A DNA stretch of 64,000 bases from Colwellia hornerae (GTDB taxonomy: Bacteria; Pseudomonadota; Gammaproteobacteria; Enterobacterales; Alteromonadaceae), in assembly GCF_007954355.1 (NCBI RefSeq), contig NZ_VOLR01000007.1:121293-185292 (forward strand), given 5' to 3'. Each line of letters begins with the position of its first letter. Position 1 is the stretch's first letter. Below are positions 17,015 to 24,723 of this stretch, piece by piece. The notes under the pieces are model-generated. The model was not told the DNA's origin, ran no database searches, and saw only the letters and a list, made by a program, of their open reading frames with translations. The position numbers and the translations under genes are program-made.

Positions 17015-17823
17015 ATGAAAATTGTTTACTTAGGGAATAATTTATTTTCCTCATGCTTAAAATATTTGCTGGAAGAAGGCCATCAAATACTGAGAGTGTA
17101 TAAAAATAGCTCTACACATGACTCATCTATTATAGATAGGTTATGTGAAAATAATTGCATTCCTTTGTATAGCCACAAGCCTAGCTTAAGTGAACTAAAC
17201 CAATTGATTTCGAGATGTTCATAGTTGCCGAATATTCTTATTTAGTCCCTGTCACCAAAGTAAAATATGCAATTAATATACACCCAACATTATTACCTGA
17301 AGGTAGAGGTCCAACCCCATTACCTTACTTAATAAGAACGCCGGAACTATCTGGTGTGACTATACATAAAATATGTGATGAATTTGACTCAGGAGATATC
17401 GTTCTACAGTGTAAAGTACCACAATCAACAGATGAAACTTTAACCACTTTAATGATAAAAATGCACCTTGAGTCAGTAAAGTTACTGAGGATTTTTTTTG
17501 AGAATATTGATAAGTATTATAAGTCTGCTAAACCTCAAATTGAGTCTTCATATTGGTCGAAAATTGATGTGTCAGAGAGGGTTTTGGATTGGTATTCACC
17601 AATAAATGATATTAAAAACCAAATGAGGTGCTTTGGTCATATAGGGCTAATTGTAAAGTTAGATCAAGACTTATGGGTTACTTCTCATCTAGAAATTATA
17701 GATTATAAACATAATTTAATACCTGGACATGTAGCTTTTGAAGATGACAGTTTATTGGCTGTTAATGCTTTAGATGGGATCATATGTATACATAAAAAAT
17801 CTACATTTGCGATGCGGATGTGA
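17015..17823 (+). pseudogene. Methionyl-tRNA formyltransferase-like gene, frameshifted
   Basis: Two overlapping frames make up one formyltransferase-like protein. The first (17015-17224) encodes MKIVYLGNNLFSSCLKYL and stops in NQLISRCS. The second continues one frame over from about 17209 to 17823 with EMFIVAEYSYLVPV, then INIHPTLLPEGRGPTPLPYL (Asn and His of the catalytic triad) and DEFDSGDIVLQ (Asp), and ends in a short OB-like C-terminal part. All catalytic residues survive, so the shift looks recent. The total (about 268 residues) is shorter than true Fmt (about 315), and it stands alone in the copper island, so it is a formyltransferase-family paralogue, not the housekeeping fmt. The ATG at 17215 could reinitiate but would lose the N-terminal strand. 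Confidence 0.7.
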
Positions 17824-17947
17824 TGAAATCATCATCCTAAATGATAGGAACTCCATGATATTTTAAATAGTATATTGTAAGAGGAAAAAGGGACATAAAC
17901 GAGCAATCAAAATAATGACTTTGTGCTAAAAAGAAAAAGATTTAAAG

Positions 17948-17988
17948 TTGATTTCAATCAAGGTCTTTTATTTTTGAAACAATATAAT
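17948..17988 (+). promoter_or_regulatory. FNR/ANR class-II promoter of CopL-like gene 2
   Basis: TTGAT-TTCA-ATCAA at 17948-17961 is a perfect FNR/ANR consensus. A perfect TATAAT follows at 17983-17988. The dyad centre (17954.5) would lie near -41.5 for a start point near 17996, the class-II arrangement for an FNR activator. Translation starts at 18025 behind AAAGGG. Confidence 0.72.
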
Positions 17989-18024
17989 ATTAGTAGTGGA
18001 GTGTTTTAAAGGGTTACTAATTTA

Positions 18025-18438
18025 ATGTTATTTCGGTTGAATTGGCTATTTTTAATTGTCATATATTTGTCTGTTAACGGGCAAGTGTTTGCTACATCTA
18101 TCCATATATGTACCGAAATGGCGATGACTTCTTCTGCATTATCTACCTCTACTACAAGGGTAAGCATTCATGATCATGATCAAAAAAGTGAACATCATGG
18201 CAACAGTGAAAAAATAAATAAAACTCATAATGGACATGATTCAGCAGCAATGGATGATTGCCAGTGTGTAGATTGCGATTGTGTGCAAAATATATCAGGA
18301 CAAAAAAATTAATCACTTTTGCAAGATTCAAAGATAATAGACTATTTTCCTGTTATCTCAAAAGTACTCGCTAATTTACATCGAAATTTTATATCCCAGC
18401 CAAATTCCAATCCATATAGACCACCTACAAAAAACTAA
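18025..18438 (+). pseudogene. CopL-like small secreted protein 2, interrupted by an in-frame TAA
   Basis: The frame from ATG 18025 encodes a signal peptide (to about residue 23, QVFA) and a His-rich middle (SIHDHDQKSEHHGN, HNGHD). Then comes the Cys cluster DDCQCVDCDC and a stop, TAA, at 18310-18312. In the same frame, without any further stop, 41 more codons run on to TAA 18436-18438 and end in NPYRPPTKN, the RPP tail seen in the CopL-like proteins at 7561 and 20584. The gene is therefore split by one nonsense codon (AAT-TAA-TCA) rather than by a frameshift. Stop readthrough cannot be excluded from sequence. The short form would keep all His and Cys ligands. Confidence 0.75.
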
Positions 18439-18492
18439 TACAGGATGAATGTGTCTTTTTATCGCTCATTTAATCTGTAATTCCCTTAAAAG

Positions 18493-18561
18493 TTTAGAGC
18501 AATAATTTGTGATGTTGATTCACCTCATCTAGGAAACTAGGTGTTATTTTGATGCTCTAAA
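18493..18561 (+). ncRNA. Structured leader before porin/cytochrome unit
   Basis: TTTAGAGCA (18493-18501) pairs with TGCTCTAAA (18553-18561) and encloses a smaller hairpin with CTAG-GAAA-CTAG at 18529-18540, a GNRA-type tetraloop, plus CAC/GTG pairs outside it. It sits between CopL-like gene 2 and the porin gene, as a leader does after CopL-like gene 1. No known riboswitch is recognised. Confidence 0.45.
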
Positions 18562-18641
18562 ATCGGTATTAAAAAACATTTCTTTAATTTATTAAGCGTA
18601 GAGGAATTCCTCACGCTATAACAAAATACTAAGGTGATACC

Positions 18642-19832
18642 ATGAAAAAGGTACTTCTCCAATCGGCTGTAACAGCAGCCATTTCAATGTCATTGATGAC
18701 AACTGTTAATGCACAAGATAACTCGTCTTTGGATATTGGTCGTTTAGCGATTGCTGGTTATGGTGATGTTACTTATATCAGTCAACCTAGCATGAAAGAT
18801 GAAGAAGGAAATGATGTTCAAAATAATGTTGTCGCACGATTTGTCCCTATTTTTTTGTTCCAGATGTCAGAAAAAATTCATATTGAAGCTGAAATCGAAT
18901 TCAGTACCAATGCTGAAGGTGAAACTGAAACAGAACTTGAATACGCTAACATGCATTACTTTTTTAATAATAATACCATTATAACAGCGGGAAATTTTTT
19001 ATTACCCTTTGGTCAATTTGGCGCGAATTTACACCCAAGCTGGATCAACAAAGCAGTGAGTAACCCAGGTCTTTATGGTGGTCACGGTGGTAATGGCTCA
19101 TTAGGTGGTATTACCAGTATTCTAGGTGATACAGGCATTAGTATCGCTAATATATGGGATCTGGGGGATGTGGGGCGAATATTTACCAATTTTTACACAG
19201 TAAGCGGACCACGCCAAGAAGAAGGAAATCATGGTGGTGGTGTCGAAATGGAAGCTAAAAAAGGCGATAACAATGGCAGTATGGCATTTGGTGGTCGTGT
19301 AGCTTACGCCTTTTTACCAGAATGGGAGATTGGTGTTTCATATTATACTGGCGAGTACAGTGATGATGGTGATTTAAACTATAGTGCTTATAACATTGAT
19401 TTTAACTGGATTGGCAGTTATGCCAGTGTTCGAGGTGAAATATTTGGCTCTAGCGCAGAAACAGAAGGTGAAACTGAACCAAAAGTAGAAGGCGAACACG
19501 GAGAAGAATGGGTTAAAGATTTTGATAAAAATGGCTGGTATATCCAAGGTACTTGGCAAGCACGCCAGCTAGGCAAGGCTTGGTTAAACCCTGTTGAATT
19601 TGTCGTGCGTTATTCTGATATAAAATCTGATTTTGATGGCAGTATTGGTCATGATTTTGAAGAAGATGCAGGTAAAATCGGCAGTCGTATGTATTACGGT
19701 GTCAACTACTGGCTAGAGCCAAGTGCTGTATTGAAGTTGGGTGCTGAAAGCACCTCAATCGATAATGAAGGTGCAGGTCACGGTGGCATAGTCGATGATC
19801 GTGTATTTTTACAATTAGCGTTTGGCTTTTAA
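18642..19832 (+). CDS. Porin-like outer-membrane beta-barrel protein with His/Gly- and Glu-rich loops
   Basis: The 396-residue protein has a signal peptide (residues 1-24, ending VNA) and many amphipathic strands (GRLAIAGYGDVTYI, IEAEIEFS, EIGVSYYTGEYS, FVVRYSDIKSDF), ending in VFLQLAFGF with a terminal Phe, the barrel-assembly signal. Loops are unusual: GLYGGHGGNGSLGG, EEGNHGGGVEME and EGEHGEEW, rich in His and acidic residues that could bind copper. It resembles the phosphate-selective or general porin-like proteins of marine bacteria. It is followed 10 bases later by a diheme cytochrome c with its own RBS, so the two are probably co-transcribed. Substrate unknown. Confidence 0.75.
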   Translation: MKKVLLQSAVTAAISMSLMTTVNAQDNSSLDIGRLAIAGYGDVTYISQPSMKDEEGNDVQNNVVARFVPIFLFQMSEKIHIEAEIEFSTNAEGETETELEYANMHYFFNNNTIITAGNFLLPFGQFGANLHPSWINKAVSNPGLYGGHGGNGSLGGITSILGDTGISIANIWDLGDVGRIFTNFYTVSGPRQEEGNHGGGVEMEAKKGDNNGSMAFGGRVAYAFLPEWEIGVSYYTGEYSDDGDLNYSAYNIDFNWIGSYASVRGEIFGSSAETEGETEPKVEGEHGEEWVKDFDKNGWYIQGTWQARQLGKAWLNPVEFVVRYSDIKSDFDGSIGHDFEEDAGKIGSRMYYGVNYWLEPSAVLKLGAESTSIDNEGAGHGGIVDDRVFLQLAFGF

Positions 19833-19842
19833 GGAGAATCCC

Positions 19843-20406
19843 ATGAAATTAGTTCAGCTGTTATTACCTTTTATCATTGTTACTAGTATAGGTGCGTCAA
19901 GCATCAGTGCATTTTCAGTTCAAGCACAACATGTAAGTGATCCCTCGTTAGTTGCTCAAGGAGCAAAAATATTTAGTGAAAACTGTGGCCGGTGTCACAA
20001 TGCACGCCCAGCTGAGGAATACTCTAAAATGGAATGGTCAGTTGTTATTCCTCATATGAGAGCAAAAGCACACATGACGGGTAAAGAAGCCCTGGCGGTA
20101 GAAGCCTTTCTAGGGAGCACATTAACGTCTGATATTCGTAATACAGTAAGTCATGAAAAAAGTGATGCACCTAAAAGAACGGGCGCTGTATTAGTCGCAC
20201 AATTTGGTTGTCAGGGCTGTCATCAAATTAAAGGAGAAGGTGGGACGTTAGGGCCAGCTTTAGATGACGTGATATCGAATAAAGGAGAAGCGTTTGTACT
20301 TAAAAAATTAGCCAATCCAAAATTTAATAATGCAGCATCGGCTATGCCTAAATATCCTATTAACAAGGAAGATATGAAAGCAATTGTTGCTTTTTTAAAG
20401 CATTAA
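19843..20406 (+). CDS. Periplasmic diheme cytochrome c
   Basis: I choose ATG 19843 (RBS AAGGAGA, 7 bases upstream) over the in-frame ATG at 19822 that lies inside the porin gene. The product is 187 residues, with a signal peptide (to about residue 29, VQA) and two c-type heme sites, CGRCH (residues 48-52) and CQGCH (123-127). Each is followed by a short cytochrome c fold with Met ligands possibly in HMRAKAHMTG and AMPKYP. It would shuttle electrons in the periplasm. The pairing with a porin-like protein and the nearby copper genes suggests a copper-linked redox function, which is inference. A terminator follows. Confidence 0.88.
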   Translation: MKLVQLLLPFIIVTSIGASSISAFSVQAQHVSDPSLVAQGAKIFSENCGRCHNARPAEEYSKMEWSVVIPHMRAKAHMTGKEALAVEAFLGSTLTSDIRNTVSHEKSDAPKRTGAVLVAQFGCQGCHQIKGEGGTLGPALDDVISNKGEAFVLKKLANPKFNNAASAMPKYPINKEDMKAIVAFLKH

Positions 20407-20434
20407 TATAGCAGTACGTTATTAAATAAATATT

Positions 20435-20475
20435 AGCGGCAATATATGTACTTTTTTATATTGTCGTTATTTTTC
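20435..20475 (+). terminator. Terminator of the porin/cytochrome unit
   Basis: AGCGGCAATATA (20435-20446) and TATATTGTCGTT (20457-20468) pair over 12 positions with G-U wobbles, then ATTTTTCTT follows. Confidence 0.7.
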
Positions 20476-20521
20476 TTAAATTTTATTCATTTAAATTAAA
20501 CATATGTTTAACTCTTATTCT

Positions 20522-20562
20522 TTGATCTAAGTCATGACAAATAGTACGTACTAAACTAGTAT
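20522..20562 (+). promoter_or_regulatory. FNR/ANR-like promoter of CopL-like gene 3
   Basis: TTGAT-CTAA-GTCAT at 20522-20535 matches one FNR half-site fully and the other at three of five positions. A hexamer TAGTAT lies at 20557-20562, the same spacing as dyad to TATAAT at 17983; an overlapping TATAAA lies at 20560. The resulting untranslated leader would be very short. Confidence 0.5.
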
Positions 20563-20583
20563 AAAAGGTGTGAAAATTTATTT

Positions 20584-20997
20584 ATGGTTATTATCATGCA
20601 TAGTTTCAAAAGTTTTATCGTGGTTGTTATTATTTTGTTGTTCACACAACAAAGTATTGCTGCGTATGCGCCAATGAAATGCGATAACATGAAAAGTGTC
20701 ACTGTTGCCACTACCGATAAAAGTTCTCACTCAACCTCTCAAATGGCCATGCATGAGCATGGTTCAATGTTAAAAGATAAAATTTCTTCTCATAAAAAAT
20801 GTAACGCGTGCAACTTTAATGGCTGTATGTGTGGCGATATGGGGAGCTGTTTTGGCTCCACCATTTCAACCTCCACACAAGCTATAACTCAAATTTATAC
20901 GCTGTTCTTGGACCATGGTAATAAATATTTACATCAAGAAGCATATACAGATTCAGGTGTTTACATGCACCTATTTAGACCCCCTATACATAATTAA
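20584..20997 (+). CDS. CopL-like small secreted Cys/His/Met-rich copper protein 3
   Basis: The 137-residue protein (alternative ATG at 20596) has a signal peptide ending about QQSIAA. A Met/His-rich middle follows (SQMAMHEHGSM), then the Cys cluster KCNACNFNGCMCGDMGSC and the tail MHLFRPPIHN. The Cys-rich block and RPP tail match the proteins at 7561 and 18025, and the layout is that of CopL of Xanthomonas, a small protein needed for copper-induced expression of the genes behind it. Here the following gene is the MerR regulator and CopA. A role in copper sensing, sequestration or as a leader is inferred. This is the only copy of the three that lies before the cytoplasmic export unit. Confidence 0.72.
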   Translation: MVIIMHSFKSFIVVVIILLFTQQSIAAYAPMKCDNMKSVTVATTDKSSHSTSQMAMHEHGSMLKDKISSHKKCNACNFNGCMCGDMGSCFGSTISTSTQAITQIYTLFLDHGNKYLHQEAYTDSGVYMHLFRPPIHN

Positions 20998-21145
20998 TCC
21001 TAGGATCACTGCGTGTTTAACACGTACATCGATCCAACCCTTTTAAGTTGTTAAGCCCTGTGATGTTAGTCAACTCTACCATCTGTGAGTTATTAAATTG
21101 TGCTTAACCGATTTTTATCAAAAAAATAAATCTACAAATGGTTAC

Positions 21146-21176
21146 TTGACCTGTGTCTTAGACACAGGCTTAAGCT
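21146..21176 (+). promoter_or_regulatory. MerR-type promoter with 19-bp spacer and perfect operator
   Basis: A TTGACC -35 (21146-21151) and a TAAGCT -10 (21171-21176) are separated by 19 bp, the overlong spacing that MerR activators correct. The palindrome CCTGTGTC-TTA-GACACAGG (21150-21168) fills the spacer exactly. It drives the MerR-CopA operon. Confidence 0.85.
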
Positions 21177-21232
21177 AGTTATAGGTTATTAAATGAACAT
21201 TTATTTACATGTTTTGAAAAAGGATCCTTGTG

Positions 21233-21700
21233 ATGAGAGTAACTGAATTAGCGAACGCTATGGACACAACGCCAGATACGGTGAGGTATTACACCAGAAT
21301 TGGACTGATTGTGCCTATTAAAAGCCCTAATAATGGTTATAAGACTTATGGTGAAAAAGTTCAGCAAAGACTTAAATTTATTCTGAGTGCTAGACAATTA
21401 GATTTTTCAGTAGAAGAGATCAGGGATATTTTATCTGAATCAGATAAGGGAAGTACGGCTTGCCCTTTGGTTAGAAAAATTGTCGAGCATCGTCTTGCTG
21501 AAACGGAAAAGCAGTTTCAAGTAACATTGCTATTAAGAGAAAAATTAAAAAGCGCCATTGATGATTGGCAGAGTAAGCCAAATAAAGCCCCCACAGGACA
21601 CATGGTTTGTCACCTTATTGACTCATTTACAACGACTCAATGGGCAAAAGAAAGAAGATTGAGCAGTGATGCTAATGGAGAAAATTATGAAAGTAAATGA
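21233..21700 (+). CDS. MerR-family metal-responsive regulator
   Basis: I choose ATG 21233 (AGGA 8 bases upstream) over GTG 21230; the product is 155 residues. The N-terminal winged helix-turn-helix ([20 protein letters not shown], then GLIVP and NNGYKTYGE) is MerR-type. The dimerisation helix follows, and cysteines in [15 protein letters not shown] (about residue 82) and GHMVCHLID (about 125) are the probable metal ligands. It would bind the dyad at 21150-21168 and switch on copA when copper (or another soft metal) is present. The cysteine pattern differs from E. coli CueR (two Cys in a C-terminal loop), so the metal is inferred from copA. Confidence 0.85.
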   Translation: MRVTELANAMDTTPDTVRYYTRIGLIVPIKSPNNGYKTYGEKVQQRLKFILSARQLDFSVEEIRDILSESDKGSTACPLVRKIVEHRLAETEKQFQVTLLLREKLKSAIDDWQSKPNKAPTGHMVCHLIDSFTTTQWAKERRLSSDANGENYESK

Positions 21701-24317
21701 ATGTGAATTAATACTTGAAATTAGTGGTATGGGTTGTAAAAGTTGCGTCAGTAAAATAGAAAAAGCGTTTAATGCTCTTAGTATTGTAGAAAAATCTTGC
21801 GTTGATTTTGAACTAAAAAAATTAACGTTAATAGGTAATATTGAAAAGCAACAAGCAATTAGTTTAATTGAAGAATTAGGCTACCATGCACAAACTTTTA
21901 ATAGAGCCAATACTGAAATCTCTATTGCCGAAAAAAGCACGACATCGTTAAAAAAATCAAGTAATTGTTGCTGTAGTAGTGCTTCAAAAGCGGATGAGAT
22001 AATAATAGCAAAGATATCAGAACCAGAAGGTCAAAAGCTAGCACAAGCATCACCATTAAATCAAAAAAATGAACAGCAAAAAAGTAAAACAACTGAACTA
22101 ATCATTGAAGGGGCAACTTGTGCTAGTTGCGTTGGTAAAATTGAAACGGCTTTGAGCGAAATTAATGGCGTAAATAGCGCAGAAATGAATTTCGCCTTAA
22201 GAACAGTATCTATCAGTGGAGATGTTGAATCTTATGTTCTTATTAAAGCAATTGAAACCATAGGTTACAAGGCTAGAAGTGCAAGTGATATTAGCGATGA
22301 TGAATTACTGGATGAAAAAGAAGTTGCCGATAAAAAATACTACACCAGCTTAATGAGACAGATGTGGGTTGCTCTTGGTTTGGGTGTTCCATTGATGATC
22401 TATAGCCTTTTTGGTGGTCCTATGACTGTTGAAACATCGCTAGAGCGAGGTGTATGGCTATTTATAGGAATATTATGCGTAGCCATTATGTATTTTGCAG
22501 GTAAACATTTTTACATAGGCGCTTGGAAATCATTTGCAAATCATACCGCGAATATGGATACCTTAATTGCGTTAGGCACTGGCACTGCTTGGATCTATTC
22601 AATGATAGTGGTGTTCTTTCCACTAGCATTGCCTGAAATGGCACGTCATGTTTATTTTGAAGCAACTGCAATGATTATAGGGTTAATCAATCTAGGATTA
22701 GCGCTCGAAGTTAAAGCGCGAGGTAGAATAAGTGAAGCAATAAAACGCTTAATTGGTTTACAGGCTAAAACTGCACGGGTTGTGCGTGATCAGCAAGAAA
22801 TAGATATAGCAATTGATCAGGTCTTACTGAATGACATAGTACGGGTAAGACCCGGAGAAAAAATCCCTGTTGATGGTGTCGTAATCCAAGGACACACATC
22901 AATAGATGAATCGATGTTAACGGGCGAACCAATGCCTGTTGAGAAAGTTGAAAATGATGAGATCGTTGCGGGTACACTAAATAAATCAGGTTCAATCCTA
23001 TTTAAAGCAACGAAAGTCGGTAAAGATACAGCATTAGCTCAAATTATTAATATGGTTAAAAGAGCACAAAACTCTAAGCCACCAATAGGTCGTTTAGCCG
23101 ACATTATATCAGCGTATTTTGTTCCTGTTGTGATGATTATCTCAATTGTTAGTGCGTTAGTGTGGCTTAACTTCGGTCCATCACCCGCTTTAGCTTATGC
23201 CGTTGTTTCTGCAACAACCGTATTAATTATCGCCTGTCCTTGTGCTCTTGGTTTGGCTACACCGATGTCGGTCATGGTTGGCGTCGGTAAAGCGGCCGAA
23301 GCGGGAGTCTTAATACGTAATGGTGAAGCATTGCAAACAGCTTCAAAAATAACCGCAATGATCTTAGATAAGACAGGCACAATTACCGAAGGCGCTCCTA
23401 CAGTAACCGATATTATTATTGCGGATAAAAGCTATACAAAAAAGTATATTTTAATGGTTGCTGCCAGTATAGAAAGTGGCTCTGAACATCCTCTAGCACA
23501 AGCGATCGTTGACTCTGCAATTGAACAAAAAATTGTTCCTGAAACGATTAGTGACTTTCAAGCGATTGCAGGGCATGGCGTAGAAGCACAATTTAATGAC
23601 CATAAATTACTGTTTGGTAATCAAAAGTTGATGTTGAAAAATGGTGTAGTGTTATTTGACTTTGTTGCTAAAGCACAAAAACTTGCCAATGAAGCCAAAA
23701 CGCCTATGTACTTAGCCATTGATAACAAACTCGCGGCAATTATTGCGGTATCCGATCCGATTAAAAAAGACTCTGTTGAAGCCATTAAAAGGCTCCAAGC
23801 TAATGGTATCCGTGTAGTTATGTTGACTGGGGACAATAGAGCAACTGCAAATGCAGTTGCCAAAAAAGTCGGCATTACAGAAGTCTTTGCTGAAGTATTA
23901 CCTGAAGAAAAATCAAATAAAGTTGCTGAGCTTCAAGCTCAAGGTGAAATTGTAGGCATGACAGGGGACGGTATTAATGATGCCCCAGCATTGGCGTTAG
24001 CCAATGTTGGATTTGCTATTGGTACAGGAACCGATGTCGCCATCGAAAGTGCTGATATCACCTTGATGAGAGGCTCATTACATGGGCTTGCTGATGCAAT
24101 AGCAGTAAGTAAAGCAACACTTCGCAATATCAAACAAAATCTTTTTGGTGCATTTATTTACAACGTCGCAGGCGTTCCTTTTGCTGCGGGGATTTTATAC
24201 CCATTTTTTGGGTTATTGCTGAGTCCAGTTATTGCGGGTGCTGCAATGGCCTTTTCATCTTTAACGGTGGTCAGCAATGCCAACCGTTTACGTTTTTTCA
24301 AACCACAAGAGCACTAA
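21687..24317 (+). CDS. copA: Copper-exporting P1B-type ATPase
   Basis: ATG 21687 (GGAG 7 bases upstream) gives 876 residues and overlaps the regulator gene by 14 bases. Two N-terminal HMA domains carry GMGCKSC (residues 14-20) and EGATCASC (about 141-148). Between them is a short Cys-rich spot (NCCCSS near residue 93). The membrane part has the CPC ion site ([13 protein letters not shown], about residue 516), then the phosphorylation site DKTGTIT (about 561), TGD and [11 protein letters not shown]. It pumps Cu(I) from cytoplasm to periplasm, where the Cus system could take over. It is co-transcribed with the regulator and the two small genes after it. Confidence 0.95.
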   Translation: MKVNECELILEISGMGCKSCVSKIEKAFNALSIVEKSCVDFELKKLTLIGNIEKQQAISLIEELGYHAQTFNRANTEISIAEKSTTSLKKSSNCCCSSASKADEIIIAKISEPEGQKLAQASPLNQKNEQQKSKTTELIIEGATCASCVGKIETALSEINGVNSAEMNFALRTVSISGDVESYVLIKAIETIGYKARSASDISDDELLDEKEVADKKYYTSLMRQMWVALGLGVPLMIYSLFGGPMTVETSLERGVWLFIGILCVAIMYFAGKHFYIGAWKSFANHTANMDTLIALGTGTAWIYSMIVVFFPLALPEMARHVYFEATAMIIGLINLGLALEVKARGRISEAIKRLIGLQAKTARVVRDQQEIDIAIDQVLLNDIVRVRPGEKIPVDGVVIQGHTSIDESMLTGEPMPVEKVENDEIVAGTLNKSGSILFKATKVGKDTALAQIINMVKRAQNSKPPIGRLADIISAYFVPVVMIISIVSALVWLNFGPSPALAYAVVSATTVLIIACPCALGLATPMSVMVGVGKAAEAGVLIRNGEALQTASKITAMILDKTGTITEGAPTVTDIIIADKSYTKKYILMVAASIESGSEHPLAQAIVDSAIEQKIVPETISDFQAIAGHGVEAQFNDHKLLFGNQKLMLKNGVVLFDFVAKAQKLANEAKTPMYLAIDNKLAAIIAVSDPIKKDSVEAIKRLQANGIRVVMLTGDNRATANAVAKKVGITEVFAEVLPEEKSNKVAELQAQGEIVGMTGDGINDAPALALANVGFAIGTGTDVAIESADITLMRGSLHGLADAIAVSKATLRNIKQNLFGAFIYNVAGVPFAAGILYPFFGLLLSPVIAGAAMAFSSLTVVSNANRLRFFKPQEH

Positions 24318-24332
24318 TTAAAGGAGATCAGT

Positions 24333-24698
24333 ATGTTAATAATTAATTTAATTGGTTTAGGCTTAATTGCATTAATCGTTTGGTGGTTTTGGTTGTACAA
24401 ACCGCAATCAACTCAAGTGAGTGATGAACATAATATAAGTGAAATAACCGTAGTGATTGAAGATGGTATCTATCAACCTGCAAATATTTCCTTGCTTGAA
24501 AATAAAACACTGAATATTAAATTTATTCGTAAAGATGAGAGTCCTTGTGCGGCAACTGTTCTATTCCCAGATTTAGAAATTAGTGCAGACTTACCACTAA
24601 ACAAAGAGTTTTCAGTGCAATTACCTGCAATGAAAAAAGGAGAGTATGCCTTTCATTGTCAAATGAAAATGTATAACGGATCGGTTGTTGTTAAATAA
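24333..24698 (+). CDS. Membrane-anchored cupredoxin-like protein
   Basis: The 121-residue protein has one N-terminal TM helix (residues 3-23) and then a single cupredoxin-like beta-sandwich. Candidate copper ligands are Cys in DESPCAATV (about residue 71) and His-Cys followed by Met in YAFHCQMKMYNGSVVV near the C-terminus. It is anchored to the inner membrane with the domain outside. Placed 15 bases after copA, it probably accepts Cu(I) delivered by CopA and passes it on to periplasmic carriers; this is inference from position. Small copper-island proteins with this C...HCxMxMxG pattern are common next to CopA in marine bacteria. Confidence 0.8.
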   Translation: MLIINLIGLGLIALIVWWFWLYKPQSTQVSDEHNISEITVVIEDGIYQPANISLLENKTLNIKFIRKDESPCAATVLFPDLEISADLPLNKEFSVQLPAMKKGEYAFHCQMKMYNGSVVVK

Positions 24699-24723
24699 AA
24701 TAATATCATTATAGGAGGTCATT

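Noticed and set aside
17215..17823. Intact separate formyltransferase starting at ATG 17215
   Set aside because: It would lack the N-terminal Rossmann strand that the overlapping upstream frame encodes; one frameshifted gene is the simpler reading.
18301..18312. Frameshift at the seven-A run as cause of the early stop in CopL-like gene 2
   Set aside because: The RPP tail is in the same frame as the start codon, so a single nonsense codon explains it and a shift would lose the tail.
19822..19842. Longer start for the diheme cytochrome c
   Set aside because: It lies inside the porin gene and has no RBS; ATG 19843 has AAGGAGA and gives a clean signal peptide.
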